Source of the DNA: Paracyclopina nana
Taxonomy: Eukaryota; Arthropoda; Copepoda; Cyclopoida; Cyclopettidae
Assembly: GCA_019096065.1 (NCBI GenBank)
Contig: JAGUCH010000003.1
Location: 4,464,001 to 4,528,000 of the forward strand
Direction of reading: 5' to 3'
DNA length: 64,000 nucleotides
The notes under the pieces were generated by a model. It searched no databases. It was not told where the DNA came from and worked only from the letters and a program-made list of their open reading frames with translations. This document shows, piece after piece, positions 1-11,875 of this stretch. Position 1 is the stretch's first letter, and every line of letters starts with the position of its first letter. The translations under genes were made by a program, and so were the position numbers.

Positions 1-816
1 ACTCATAAAAAAGCCGCATCGTTGAAAAGTCCCAAAGATGGCCGATATGTCAACACAAAAGTGGTGTTATATTTTTACTAGGTGTTCAAATCATGTTTTT
101 GGAAAGCTTATTTGAGGAATGCAATTCCAAAGCGATTAAGAAAAATCTATATGACATCATCCTCATATTAATGCTGTCACGTGCTCGAGGAACAAAACAT
201 CCTATTTGACAATCCCTCTTTCTACATCTCGAGCAACGACAGCATATGAAGCACACCTTGAGCTCTAGCTAAATTCAATATTGGTAAGTTCAGAATTGTT
301 AATTTGAAAGGATCGTCATTGATCCATGAAAAAATAAAAGAGATCAACCACAATAGCGTACCTTATAACTTCTTAGTCATGTAGAGATACGTATTTTGAT
401 CTCTCTTTTGAGATAACTACTTAGTAGTCGCACTCAGTATTGTGGGAAGAGCTAAAGCAACGTGAGGATTGAATAAAATTCGTTCTTTGCTTTCATCCTG
501 GCAATATTTCTTAAAGTTAATCTATTTGCTTCAACCCAGCGTGATTTGAAATTTGAGGGTGATTAAGTAACGCTATAGTCCAATTCAGTCACTTAATAAT
601 CTCGTGACATTTCGTTTCAAAAATAAAATTTAGCCTGCCAAAGCCATCTATGTTGAAAAAAGGGAACTACAAATCCTGTAGCTTTTCTGTGGCAGCTGCT
701 CATGCTCTACAACACTGTCACGACTGCGACTGCTCACCGCTGTAGAAAATAGTAAACACTGCTGTTATAACTACACAGCTACAACAGTAAAACAGAAAAA
801 GTCGAATACAACTTAC
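1..816. other. Non-coding: presumed FANCI intron
   Basis: AT-rich sequence with no reading frame that continues FANCI and no other convincing ORF. Since the FANCI exon at 817 ends in a splice donor, this is best read as part of a long intron running off the left edge. Confidence 0.6.
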
Positions 817-3800
817 TTGAGCTGTTTCATTGAGGCTCCCGTTTTCTGCTCGGAGTTTCAGTGCTATATCTTTGTGAATTAAATCAAAAGCTTTGATTCT
901 AGACGTCAATTTGAGCAACAGATCCAACGAAGGCTTGAAAACATCTGCTATGGCTGCAGTGTTCTTCTCGCAATATCTTTTGATCCAGTCATGCACTTTT
1001 TTCACCACGTCTGAATTTTCAATTTCGAATGTCAAGACATCTAGAAGCTTAAAGAAAGCACCAACGGTCTTCCCAAAATCTTCTTTATCGTCATCAGTTT
1101 CGTCTAAAGCATCGTGGATGACATTTAATCTTTCCATAGTTTTATCAATCAGCTTTGCCAATGCTGTTTCCGAATTGTCAGCGTCATCAATGATCAACTT
1201 GAAAAAGTCTCTCTTGCTAGCACTGAAATGGCCAGTGATCATTGGGAATATTTGAACCAATGACTCCACACAATTCAAAATTAGCCTGTCATCAACTTCG
1301 TCTGGGCTGTCCATTATTATAGCATATTTGACCAAGATTTGGACAATCGACCTCAGGTGACCTAAAATGACGTCAGAACCCTCCATACCACTGTGACCGT
1401 TTAATGTCAGCGATTTGTCCAAATGGACGCACTTGTCCTTGAGGACTTTGAATATGTAGCTGACAAAACCGTCACTATCCCTCAGAACAGAAATGGCAGC
1501 TTGATTGGCAGGTCTCCGATTCCTAAAATAAGCAACAGTTCAATACAACCAAATTATCTAGCAGATTGGAGCGCTTACAATAGAATCATGTTAAGCGTGA
1601 TGGATATTGCTCTAAGAGAGTATGCATGTTCTGGAATGGAAAATGCAGGACTAATGGCCTTTGCTTTGGCAATTGTGTCATCTGCAACTTTTTTCTTTTT
1701 TCCAACTCCTTTGCCTCCTGCTTGAGTGGCTCCCTATGGCGACCAAAAAAGAAGAAGAATCATATTTAGAATATTCCTCGCTTCCAGAAAACAGATTACC
1801 TTCAGTAGGTCATTGACATCCTTAAACCGAGTAAAAAGGGCCAGAACGAGTCTAGCTTGTGAATCATCTTTGTCCGCTCCATGAGTTAAGACAAACTCGA
1901 TGAGGGCCTCATAGCAATTCTTGATGCAGTCAACTCTTAAAGCATTGAGTTGCCCTTGCAATGAGCTAGCCCTATTGTAGTCGGCATTTTTTTCGAAGTT
2001 CATATCATTCAAATCCATATTCGAGAACTTTTTCGCCAAATCTTCAAGCAATACAGAGAGTTTTGGCAAGGCATCTAGCTCAGAGTCAGAGTCCTGTTCG
2101 TCTTCACTGTAAATTTGGTGGCCTTTTCCGACCAAAAGCTGAACACAGTGCAAAAACCACCCAATTGGATCCTGAAGTAGAATAAAGTAGAAGAACATTT
2201 TGGCTGTTTTAGAAAATGTCGCAGCGCTTCCTATTTGTTCGCCAAATGGCAACACTGAAAACAATACCAAAACAAAGTTAAGTGATAAATCCCTAAATAT
2301 GCAAGGGGACTCGGAAAAGGAGCTTATCATCCCCATTCGAGGCCCTGGGATCAATTACTTAAACATCAGACATCTATCGGAACACTCCAACGTCACTCTG
2401 GTAGCAGAAAACGGATCAAAAATCCGCGTCAACAATTTACAACTGGCAGCGTTTTCTCAAGCAATGCTTGAAACATTGCAAGATGACCAAGAAGAGTCGG
2501 TCATCACAACGAACTTGGACCACAAGGATTTAGTCATGGTAGCAAATTTCATAACTGAAGGACTGCTTCCAATTCCAGTGGAGAAACTAAAAGTTCACGT
2601 GCCTGAAAATGTAGCCAAAACCTTCAAGTCATTTGGTATCTTCCTTGACAAAATCCTGAAAAACGATCTATTCATCAAGGCTGAGGAACCCGACGTCAAA
2701 CTGGAAGACGACGAATTTTTGCAAGACTTTCTTGAGGGTATGGATGATGAGGATTTGCCCTTGATTATTCCACAAAAAAAGCGAGCCAAAAAGGTGAAAA
2801 AGGATCTGCATGGAATGGACTCGGAAGACTCCAACGACGAAGATTGGACTCCCAATCGGTCGCAGAAAAAAAGACCGAAAATCAACCTAGAATATAAGAG
2901 TGACCTTCTAGACGATCTTTTGAACTTGGTTGAAAAGAAACCCAACTTGAAAAAACATAAGAAAAGTGGCCTGAGCAGATCCGAAAGAGATTTGAAGAAC
3001 CAGTGCGAAAAATTTCTTTGGGAGTACAAGGACTTCGCCTACTTGTCCATCCCTGATGAATCCAAGCCCGAGACGAAAGCATTTGAAACGTACCACTTGC
3101 CTAATGATATTGACAGCTACAGGAGTCAACCAAAAAGGCTTGATAAACTAAATAGTTCAGTCCAGGATATGAGCCATCCTTATGGATGCTCGTTATGTCC
3201 AGCTTGGTTAAACAGCACATATGCACTGAAAAATCACCAACTGCTTTACCATTCTGAGCACTTCCAATGTTCAATTTGCAAGTTTGTCGGACCGTTGGAC
3301 CAACCCGACGATTTTAGATTGCACATGTTCAGACACGAGTCCAGAAAGCACGAGTGCATTCATTGTGGCTGGACGACTGGTCAGCTAAAGGCTTTGGAGA
3401 CCCATTTCAAAAATGAAGGACCCTATCACCGAAATAAGTGTACGCAATGCCCAGCTACATTCTCAAATCACAGCGAGTACCAAAATCACGTCAATGCTAG
3501 TCACAATGGAAAATGGCGATACATGTGCGGAATGTGCCAAGAGGCTTTTGATATCAAAGGGGAACTTAAGGAGCACAAAAACAGAGAGCACAGGGTAGCA
3601 GCAAAACCAACGAAAACTACCAACCAGTCAAAAATGTGCGACTTGTGCGGCAAAGAAGTGTCTAGCCTAGCCACTCATAACAAAGTTCATCATGAAGAGG
3701 ACCTTCAAAAATGCCCCGAATGTCCTAAAATCTGCAAAACCAAATATCACTTGGATGATCACATCAAGGGGACTCATAGCCGAATTCCTTGCGAACATTG

Positions 3801-6498
3801 TGGGCTGATGATTCCGATTCGAAGGAAAGAGAGACATATCCAGCAAGCTCACGTCAATCCAGAGGACAGAAAATTTAAGTGCGACACATGCGGAAAAGGC
3901 TTCACTGACAGGCAAAAATTGAATGATCACATCAACACTCATACAGGGGAGCGTCCATATTTGTGCAAGTATTGTGGCAAAGGATTTGCTAATCACGGTA
4001 ACCAAAGAGCTCATATCCGGCAAGCTCATTTAGGGCAGAAGCGGAATTATCGCAAATAATTTTAATTATTTCAAGCGCTAGCTTAAAATTAACCAAATCC
4101 CTATGTGAGCACATTGCATTAAAATCTGCGAGACTGAAAACTACCTTAGTCTTAAGTAAAGATTCATAATGTATCAAAAGAGAGTGTTGATCACTTACCA
4201 CAACTACAGCTTCACCATCTTGTTCCACCACGATTTCGCTGATGTCAACCGGACAAATAGCATCGGCATTAGTCAAGTTATGCCTCACCGCATGCTGGTA
4301 TAGCATCTGAAGTATTTTCGGACAAAGTTCTGGATTTCGGACGACCACATCGTACAACCCTTGATAAAGAGACATTCGTACTCCAACCTGTTGAGTGAAG
4401 CCTCGCTTTAGTACTCCTAGGAGTTCCAAGCAAAGGCCTTCGTAAGAGCTTTTACTTCCACTGCTGTGAACTTCGGCGCCAACTTGACTCAGGCCCGACA
4501 TACTTTGGCTTAAAAATGCCTACGAACAATCAAAGTAAAAGTTGCAACGAACAGATAATTATTGAGATTCAAGCATACCTGAGAAGAGCCCAAGACAGCT
4601 GAATTGTTAACTTTGAATATTTTGAGCAAGGCCAGAACTCCATTGATGGCTATTCTCCGCGTATCAATTTTGGGAGAGAAAAGTGCTTTGCGAATCACCA
4701 AAATAGTAGCATCGCGAAACGGAGCAGAAATCTTGATGACTGGGACTAATGAGAGTAACACTCTCTTTCCTCCTGAATAATTTAGATGACCAACATGCTC
4801 AAGAATTTCGTTCAGAACACGGGTCTTGTACATGAGTTCACCCTTGGATTCATTCACTACTATCTTCAGTGCGTCTGTGTACTTAGTGGCAGCCTTTGAG
4901 AACATGATGCGGTCTCCAAGTTGCTTTATGATCACTTCAGCAACGGAAAGCTTTGCTCTTACTATTTCCTAAAAAGTTGAGTTGTATCATAGGCAAAGAA
5001 CCATAGATATTTCCAGGCTTACCTTGAGTAATCTTTCTCCAAGTCTCCACATCGATTTGATTCTGGCATCGACTTTGATTGTTGCAAGACCGGCATTCAT
5101 GTCTAGAAGCATGAAAGCTAAATCTACGATGCCGTCACCAATCAGCTCCCAAGATCCATAAGAGCAAGTATTGTTGATGATAGAAGCCAAGAGATCAAAC
5201 GGTTCAGGTATACCATTTCCAACTATCTCATTGTACCACAAAATGTCCCTTTTCTTAATATTGGACTGAATTGCCTTGGAAATAACACCTTTGAGCCCCT
5301 CGACAATAGCTACTCTGTGCTGCTTCAAATTAGTAAGGCACAGGCATAGCATGAGCATAAAAGGGTTGAAAATGAGCTCAGGGGCGGCCAATCCGGATTT
5401 TAACAGCTTCAAGACTTCCCTCACCACAGGGTGTCCAATTCTGGCTTTGGAGAGTATGTGAACCATCACAATACTCTCTGACCGTTTCAAGGATCTAAAA
5501 GATATTTTGGAGGCTCCAATCAAGTCTTCTGAGTCCATTTCTTCATCATTAATAGACAACTTGTTATAAAAGTTGGTCAAGTAAGCCAACAGTTTTCCTG
5601 AAAAATGAGAAAGTGATGGAAAAGATCAGAAGATCTTAGTAGTAACTGGCTACCTTGTGGTCCTTGCTCGTTGGTGAGCATTAATGCTTGATAAACGACA
5701 GGTGGGACCTGGTCAGGATCAAGCTTTTTTAGCTCTGCTCCAACTTTCTCAAGAATGACGTCAAGCTCATCAGAGCTCAAGCTTGACACATCTTTGATCA
5801 TTTCAAGAATGGCGGCCGCATTTTCCGACTCCCATTTGGTGTAGAATATACTCCTGATTTGAGTCAGCCTGAATTCAGCTCCAGTCACCTCTCTTTCGTC
5901 AGACAGCTCAATCATCGCTTCTTGGTCATGGCAAAGGCTCAGCAGTTTTGATAAAATCGGTAGCCATTTAGCCTTGAGATTGAATTGGTTATTCTTCAGC
6001 TCCTCAATACAGACAGAGATGAGTTGAGCCAATTGGGACGATGAGAGCTTAGGCTCTTGATCAAGATGGTTAAATACTTGGGTAATAGCTTCAGAACCAG
6101 ACTGCTCGGAGCTGGAAACCTCAAAAAACACGCTTAAAAGCTTCCTGAGCAACCTCAATCGCAGTCCAGACGCCAAAATTGGATCTGAGGTCAAGCCTTG
6201 TAGACTAAGTTTTAAGATGAATCCGCCCTCAGAGGTACTTTTAAGGCTATTCAAGCAACAGGAGATCACCTGTAATATGGAGCAAAATGTCTCAAGTCAG
6301 AGCTCAAAATATTTGATGCAGGTGCATTGGCACACCATTCACGTGCGCCTGATTCATATCAAGTTTATAATCTGCAAGTACCTCCTCAGGGTCTTCCTTT
6401 TTGAAAATCTTCGCAAGTTTTTCACCAACATCGTGATCGTCGCCTTGGTACTCAGGTGAACTTAAAAAGTCCAGCAACTTCTTTCTTAGATTAGACAT
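817..6498 (-). CDS. FANCI: Fanconi anaemia group I protein (FANCI), 3' end missing from window
   Basis: Eight coding exons can be read 5' to 3' on the minus strand: 6382-6498, 5654-6269, 5023-5597, 4579-4968, 4199-4519, 1800-2171, 1579-1733 and 817-1522. All have GT-AG borders and keep phase, giving 1,084 residues. The alpha-helical sequence follows the FANCI solenoid along its length, for example MSLYQGLYDVVVRN in exon 5 and DPIGWFLHCVQLL at the start of exon 6. In known biology FANCI pairs with FANCD2 as a clamp on DNA at stalled forks and is monoubiquitinated during interstrand crosslink repair in the nucleus. Exon 8 ends at a good GTAAGT donor (816 downward), so the last roughly 250 residues should lie beyond base 1. 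Exon 1 starts at the only suitable ATG and ends at GAG|GTACTT; that junction is the least certain. Intron 5 (2172-4198) is the only long intron and contains another gene. Confidence 0.9.
2299..4059 (+). CDS. BTB-like / C2H2 zinc-finger protein nested in a FANCI intron
   Basis: A single-exon gene of 586 residues. The open frame extends upstream to about 2200, but the first in-frame ATG is at 2299. Residues ~20-110 resemble a BTB/POZ domain (SNVTLVAENGSKIRV followed by NNLQLAAFSQAM), used for dimerisation. A lysine-rich acidic linker with possible nuclear localisation signals follows (KKRAKKVKK). The C-terminal half has about ten C2H2-type fingers; the last two are canonical (FKCDTCGKGFTDRQKL and YLCKYCGKGFANHGN) and joined by a TGERPY linker, a hallmark of DNA-binding arrays. 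The likely role is a nuclear sequence-specific regulator; target and orthologue are not recognisable. The gene lies wholly inside FANCI intron 5 on the opposite strand. Its ATG is 128 bp from the FANCI exon at 1800-2171, so its 5' UTR or promoter probably overlaps that exon. Confidence 0.85.
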   Translation: MQGDSEKELIIPIRGPGINYLNIRHLSEHSNVTLVAENGSKIRVNNLQLAAFSQAMLETLQDDQEESVITTNLDHKDLVMVANFITEGLLPIPVEKLKVHVPENVAKTFKSFGIFLDKILKNDLFIKAEEPDVKLEDDEFLQDFLEGMDDEDLPLIIPQKKRAKKVKKDLHGMDSEDSNDEDWTPNRSQKKRPKINLEYKSDLLDDLLNLVEKKPNLKKHKKSGLSRSERDLKNQCEKFLWEYKDFAYLSIPDESKPETKAFETYHLPNDIDSYRSQPKRLDKLNSSVQDMSHPYGCSLCPAWLNSTYALKNHQLLYHSEHFQCSICKFVGPLDQPDDFRLHMFRHESRKHECIHCGWTTGQLKALETHFKNEGPYHRNKCTQCPATFSNHSEYQNHVNASHNGKWRYMCGMCQEAFDIKGELKEHKNREHRVAAKPTKTTNQSKMCDLCGKEVSSLATHNKVHHEEDLQKCPECPKICKTKYHLDDHIKGTHSRIPCEHCGLMIPIRRKERHIQQAHVNPEDRKFKCDTCGKGFTDRQKLNDHINTHTGERPYLCKYCGKGFANHGNQRAHIRQAHLGQKRNYRK

Positions 6499-7316
6499 TG
6501 TTAGCTTTAAGGGCCTGCTTCGTTCATTCGTCTAGCTACGAACATGTGATTTGACTTTTGATTTGAATCGTTCCGAATCCTGCTTGAACTTGCATAAGTT
6601 TTCGCGCCACTCAAACTTGAATTCAATAACCTCGAACGGTGAGCTCACATTTGAATTTTTTCACTACAAAAAACTAATTTATCAGAGAAGAAAAATTGCT
6701 AATTGCTCTTGAAAATACCATAGTATTGCATCAGTCGCGTTAACGCTCTGGAATTTTACGGAAAAAATCATGAAAACGAGAATTCAAATAAAAAATTTGC
6801 AGAGTAACCAGATATGGGTTTTTGCTTCCATCATAGCAAAGTCTAGAAAATCATTTTAACATGGCCTTCATTGAGGCCCACACATCAGGTACGAATTCAA
6901 TTTTTGTATTTAAACCATTTTCAATGTATTTCTAGGAAACACTGAATATGTTGGTCTACAGAGCTGCATTTAGCAATTTTTAAGTCATTTTGAATCGGTA
7001 CATGTTTGGCTATTAAAAATTACTTCATCTGGTCAGCCTGAACTAACAATCTTATGGAAAATAAATAAAAAATTACAAAATCTACGGAAGAAAAGAAAAA
7101 CATAAAGCAGCACTTTTTCTGTTCCTTTTTACAGTAAGGCAAGATTTGAATGGCATAAAAGTCATTCAAGAGGTTCATTGTGCATGTGGGCCTGCGTGGG
7201 ACCAAGTTCACGTTCACATTTACGTCAGCCCTGAGCAGCAGGCAGTTCACTGAAAACGTGCACGCCTTTTCCACTGACAACGAATTCACTTATGTAACGC
7301 TGTCGGTGACAACAAC
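6499..7316. promoter_or_regulatory. Divergent intergenic region between FANCI and POR
   Basis: FANCI (minus) and POR (plus) start head to head across about 820 bp, so this stretch should carry both promoters. It is AT-rich. I see no strong TATA box at a convincing spacing. It also contains a possible short upstream exon for POR (6861-6888, listed separately). Confidence 0.5.
6861..6888 (+). other. Candidate alternative first coding exon of POR (a)
   Basis: ATG in good context (AACATGG) opens 28 nt, encoding MAFIEAHTS plus one base, then a GTACGA donor. The phase (one base left over) is exactly that needed to splice to POR exon 2 at 9527. It would give a soluble rather than membrane-inserting N-terminus before the FFLKKK segment. 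Supported only by phase and context. Confidence 0.25.
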
Positions 7317-10300
7317 ATGAAAGCATTGGCCTTTTGTCTGCTCTTCATCCACCTGGCCTTTCACGTGGTTGGGCATGAAGATTCAGAAGAAGCCAAAGTT
7401 GAAGAGGAGGAGCCTTTGTTGAGCACCACTGACATCATTGTCTTGGGACTTGCAGGTAACTCAAGGTTTACTTTTTCATGTTTCCCTTATCTCATGATCT
7501 CCCTTTGGGATTTATGGTGCTTCTAAAAATTGCACCAGTCAGCCTTATAACTCTTTCTCTGGAAAATCGATGTCCTACGTGTACCATTAGCACTACTCTC
7601 TTTTTTGCTCGATCAACTAGTATTATGGAACTTGCTTGAATGTGCAATTGCAGCTATTTTTGCTAGCTTTTTCCATATGCCTCATTAGACAGTTACTTAT
7701 TCATAAATAGTAAATGCGGTTTATTTTACGTTTATATGTCTCTTTCATTTATTTGTCTAGTTATAAAGGCAACACCTTCGCTTCTTTAGTTTCTTGGCTT
7801 ATCTTTTCCTAATTGATGGCCTAGACAAGACGAAGTTTTCGTTTCCTTGCTGCAATGACAAGAAATAAGTAAGATGAAGTTGGTGCTTTTATCAAACTAT
7901 CTCCCAAAGCAATCACGTGTAAATATTGAGTGGAAATCTCGCTCAATGTACTGTTTTCTCTCGATCTAAGATCTGCTTTTGATCACATGGAATGCGCCTG
8001 CAACCAAGCAGTAGTTTTTGTTGCTTTCCCAACTTTTCTCCCTCCTCTCTTCAGTTGTTCTCCATGGCTCAACTTTGATTGACATCATTATTTAACAAAA
8101 AATGTTGGCATTAATTGGATTCGTCGTTGGTGTGATTGCGTTTGGTAATTGTATTATTCTTCAGTTAAATTGTGCCCATGAAAAGCATCGCATTTCAAAA
8201 GCTTTCGCTATTCAGCATTTAGCCTCTGCATTAATTCCCTTTTGAGTAAGAGTCGTGCAGTCAAATTAGGCTTTCCGCTTAATTAATGAAAAAATGCTGT
8301 GGCTAATAGCGACGTAATACGCTTACCATTGTAGTACCTTGTTAAAGGCCTATTAATGTACCATTCAAATTAGGTATTTTGTGAGCTCAACATGTACCAA
8401 GGGTCCACCGATAAAATGATGAGGCATTCATTCAGACTTTCTAACGTTGCTCATTGAAATATGCAATAATGCAACATCTAGTGCGTGAAATTGTTCTGGA
8501 GTTGTCTCTATTGCAAATTATTTTCGTTATCAGAAATAATTTGCCCTTGATTTCAAGCTTGCCAGAATGTCGCGTAACTTATTTGCCCTTGGAGTTGTGC
8601 TCTAGTTAAGTAAACAAGTCACACGCACGCTCGTTCCATCTGCATATCTGATTCATCAAACTTGTTCATACCGTCGTTAAGTGATTCTACTTTATTATTG
8701 TGAAATTCATAGCTGTAATGCTTGATGTCTTACTATGGGTATTTATTATCTGTGAGGTTAGTGCTTGACTTGCAATGCTTTTTTGATAAAAAAAAATTGT
8801 ACGTGATGTAATGTTGCCAAAAAGTAGTAAAGTTTGCCTATCTGATTCCTAGGGATTGTAATATGCAGTATTCGAAAGGAACGAGGCTATCACCCGCAAG
8901 CTTCATTAGCTTTTGGTAAAATAATAGAAGAGATAGCATAATGGAAGCAAATGAATCGCCTCAGTTAAGAGCCGCAAAGTAGCTTTCCCCCCACGCTAAC
9001 ATCATTCGAAAGATTATTTTAATAGCGGTGATTCATGATTTCTTCATTGGTTTTTAAGTTGTTAAATTGCATTGTATAAGTGCTATCAAAGGCAAGCATT
9101 GATTAATCATCTATCTTCCTTATTATGGTTTGTAAGAATTTGCCAAGCGTTCTGTAATGTTTTTGAAACATTTTAACGCGCTCTAGCTCAAAATGCAGGT
9201 CAAGTTACATCAGATTCCAGGCTTTACGTGTAGAGTTTCTCGTTAGAAGCCTCGAGCGTGTCGCCATCATTTTTAGTTATGAAAAGTTAGTACGCTTAGT
9301 AGCATTTGTGCTGTCCTCTTTGCATATTTCCCTCAACGCAAAGCCTCTTTGCTAATATTACAAAGCCGATAGGGAAGCAACAATTAATTCCAAAGAAGCC
9401 TTACCTAAAGGAGGTCGTTCAACTTTTTAAGAAATGGCTTTTTCTAACTTCTTTCTGAATGAAATTAAATATGCCAACAAAGGCGGTGTGTAATCTTGAT
9501 AATGAAAAAAATCTTTGCTTTTCTAGGCCTGGGAGGCATTTATTACTTTTTCTTGAAGAAAAAGCCCGAGGAAAATGTCATTGCCAGCTACCAAATCAAG
9601 CCTACGACAGCTCCAACCGTGTCTGCTAGTTCATCTTCGCCAAAGGGATTTATGGATAAAATGAGAAAGTCCAACCGAAGAATGGTCGTATTTTACGGCT
9701 CTCAAACTGGAACCGCTGAAGAATTCTCTGCTAGGTAATCAAAAATTAGTTAGTAAATATTGCAAACATCTCAACTTTGCCTGATTTTCCAGAATCGCCA
9801 AAGAGGGCACTAGGTACAATTTTCGAGGGGTTGTGGCTGACCCGGAGGAGTGTGAAATGGAAGATTTGACCGAACTGAACAGCTTGGGAGAGGAATTGGG
9901 TGGACCCGTTTTGGCAGTATTTTGCTTAGCCACTTATGGTGAAGGAGATCCCACTGATAATGCTCAAGCATTTTTTGAATGGCTTAAGGAAGGAGAAGGA
10001 AATGTAAACGGTGAGTCTTCGCCATTACGCCCCTCCACAGGGACTTAGAAGTGGTTTAATTTTTCAGGCCTTCGTTATGCCGTATTTGGCCTTGGCAATT
10101 CTACCTACGAGCATTTCAATGCAATGGCCAAATTCGTGGATAAAAAGCTCGAGACTATGGGAGGCAAACGTATCCATCCATTAGGCATGGGCGATGATGA
10201 TGTCAACATTGAGGACGATTTCGTGCAGTGGAAAGAGGCCTTTTGGACCTCCGTGTGCCAGGAGTTTGATTTGGAGTCGATGGGAGATGACTTTAGCATG

Positions 10301-11672
10301 AGGCAATATGAGACCACTGTGTTTGAAGAGGGAAAGCCTTACCTTACACCTGAGCGGATTTTCTCCGGAGAGGTTGCCAGGCTGAATTCTTACAAGACCC
10401 AGAGGCCTCCGTTTGATGTCAAAAATCCGTTCCTGGCTCCAATCATGGTTAACAAGAATATACATTCGCCCGCCTCTGATAGGTACTTTTCAGAATCTCA
10501 TTTGACCATATGCTAACTCTCGTTATTCTTTCAGGTACTGCATGCACATTGAGCTTAGCTTGGGCGAGTCACGCATTCGTTATGAGGCTGGTGACCATGT
10601 TGCCATTTACCCTACCAACGATGAAGCGTTGGTGCAAAAGATTGCCCAGCTTCTGGACATTGACTTGGACACCGTATTCACCATGAAAGCCCTGGACGAG
10701 GATGCCACCAAGAAGTCTCCTTTTCCAGTTCCTACTACTTTCGGCACTGCCTTAAGGCACTATGTGGACATCACAGCCTTGCCTAGAACCCACGTGCTAA
10801 AAGAGCTGGCGGAGTACACAACAAATGAGACTGAAAAATCCCAACTGTTGGCTATGACAGTGAACTCCGACGAGGCCAGGGAGGCTTACCAAAACTTTGT
10901 GGCCAAAGGCTACAGGCATATCACCCACATTCTCGAAGATTTACCAAGCTGCAAGCCTGCCATCGACCACTTGTTGGAGCTTTTGCCTAGGCTGCAGCCA
11001 CGATTCTACTCAATATCTTCATCGTCCAAAATTCACAAGGATCGCGTTCACGTGACAGCGGTTGTAGTTGAGTATGACACTCCCTCTGGCAGAACTAACA
11101 AGGGAGTTTGCACAACTTGGTTGAAGCCCAAGGTGCCTGAAGAGGGTGAACCAGAGCCCAAAGTGCCAATCTATGTGAGGCGATCCCAATTTAGGTTGCC
11201 TAATAGAGTGCAAACCCCTGTCATCATGATTGGCCCAGGCACTGGATTGGCACCGTTCAGGGGCTTCATTCAGGAACGAGCTTGGCAGCGAGAACAGGGC
11301 AAGCCCGTGGGTGAAACTCATTTGTATTTTGGATGCAGGAACAAAGACAAAGATTTCATTTATCGTGAAGAGCTGGAGAAGTATGCAGAAGATGGCGTGC
11401 TAACGTTGCACACCGCATTTTCTCGTGACCAGCCTCAAAAAATCTATGTGACTGACCTTATGAGGAACCACATGGATCAGTTGTGGAATTTGATCGGCAA
11501 CAAGGGCGGCCATGTGTACGTGTGTGGTGATGCGAAAAACATGGCAAAAGATGTGCATAATATCGTGATTGATGTCGTCCAGAAGGGAGGCCAAATGAGC
11601 AAAGAAGATGCGGAGAAGTACGTCAAAAAAATGGAACAGCAGAAAAGATACTCAGCTGACGTTTGGAGTTAG
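7317..11672 (+). CDS. POR: NADPH-cytochrome P450 reductase
   Basis: Five exons: 7317-7455, 9527-9734, 9793-10010, 10068-10482 and 10535-11672; phases agree and give 705 residues, typical of the family. The enzyme passes electrons from NADPH through FAD and FMN to microsomal cytochromes P450 on the ER surface. Exon 1 encodes a hydrophobic signal-like start, an acidic stretch (EEAKVEEEEP) and a segment that joins LGGIYYFFLKKK to form the membrane anchor. Then come the FMN-binding flavodoxin domain (FYGSQTGTAEEF, ATYGEGDPTDNAQ, FGLGNSTYEHFNA), the FAD domain (RFYSISSSSK, GVCTTWL) and the NADPH domain (MIGPGTGLAPFRGFIQER, YVCGDAKNMAKDV), ending in the conserved DVWS. The N-terminal exon may be alternative. 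Confidence 0.96.
8102..8144 (+). other. Candidate alternative first coding exon of POR (b), membrane anchor
   Basis: Opens with ATG and encodes MLALIGFVVGVIAF plus one base, followed by a GTAATT donor. Phase matches POR exon 2 exactly, giving MLALIGFVVGVIAFGLGG followed by IYYFFLKKK. That would be a good uncleaved ER anchor without the acidic luminal stretch of exon 1. Nothing else nearby competes for this signal, but transcript evidence is lacking. Confidence 0.45.
9502..9526 (+). other. Candidate unspliced POR start just upstream of exon 2
   Basis: ATG at 9502 reads MKKIFAFL and runs in frame straight through the exon 2 acceptor into GLGGIYYFFLKKK. A transcript starting inside intron 1 could therefore make a short-anchor reductase without splicing exon 1. 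Speculative. Confidence 0.2.
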
Positions 11673-11875
11673 TTATTTTATTTGATCAATTTTTTTTACC
11701 ATGACAGTAAATCGCTCTTTTAGAGCCTTGAACCACATTTTTCGTGTTTTTCTTTTTTATGGCTGTTTCCTCGAACTAAAATTTGGCTCTATCTGGTAAC
11801 TCCGGTCTTGTCAACAATTGCTTCGTGAATGTCGAAAGTTCGCGAATTGCGATCGGGCTCTCGTTGGGTGCAAAG

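Larger units (their letters stand above)
7456..9526 (+). other. POR: POR intron 1 (2.07 kb)
   Basis: By far the longest POR intron; the others are 52-58 nt. It is AT-rich and has no long ORF. Two short ATG-initiated segments inside it are in phase with exon 2 (8102-8144 and 9502-9526), which suggests that the intron houses alternative promoters and first exons. Confidence 0.6.
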
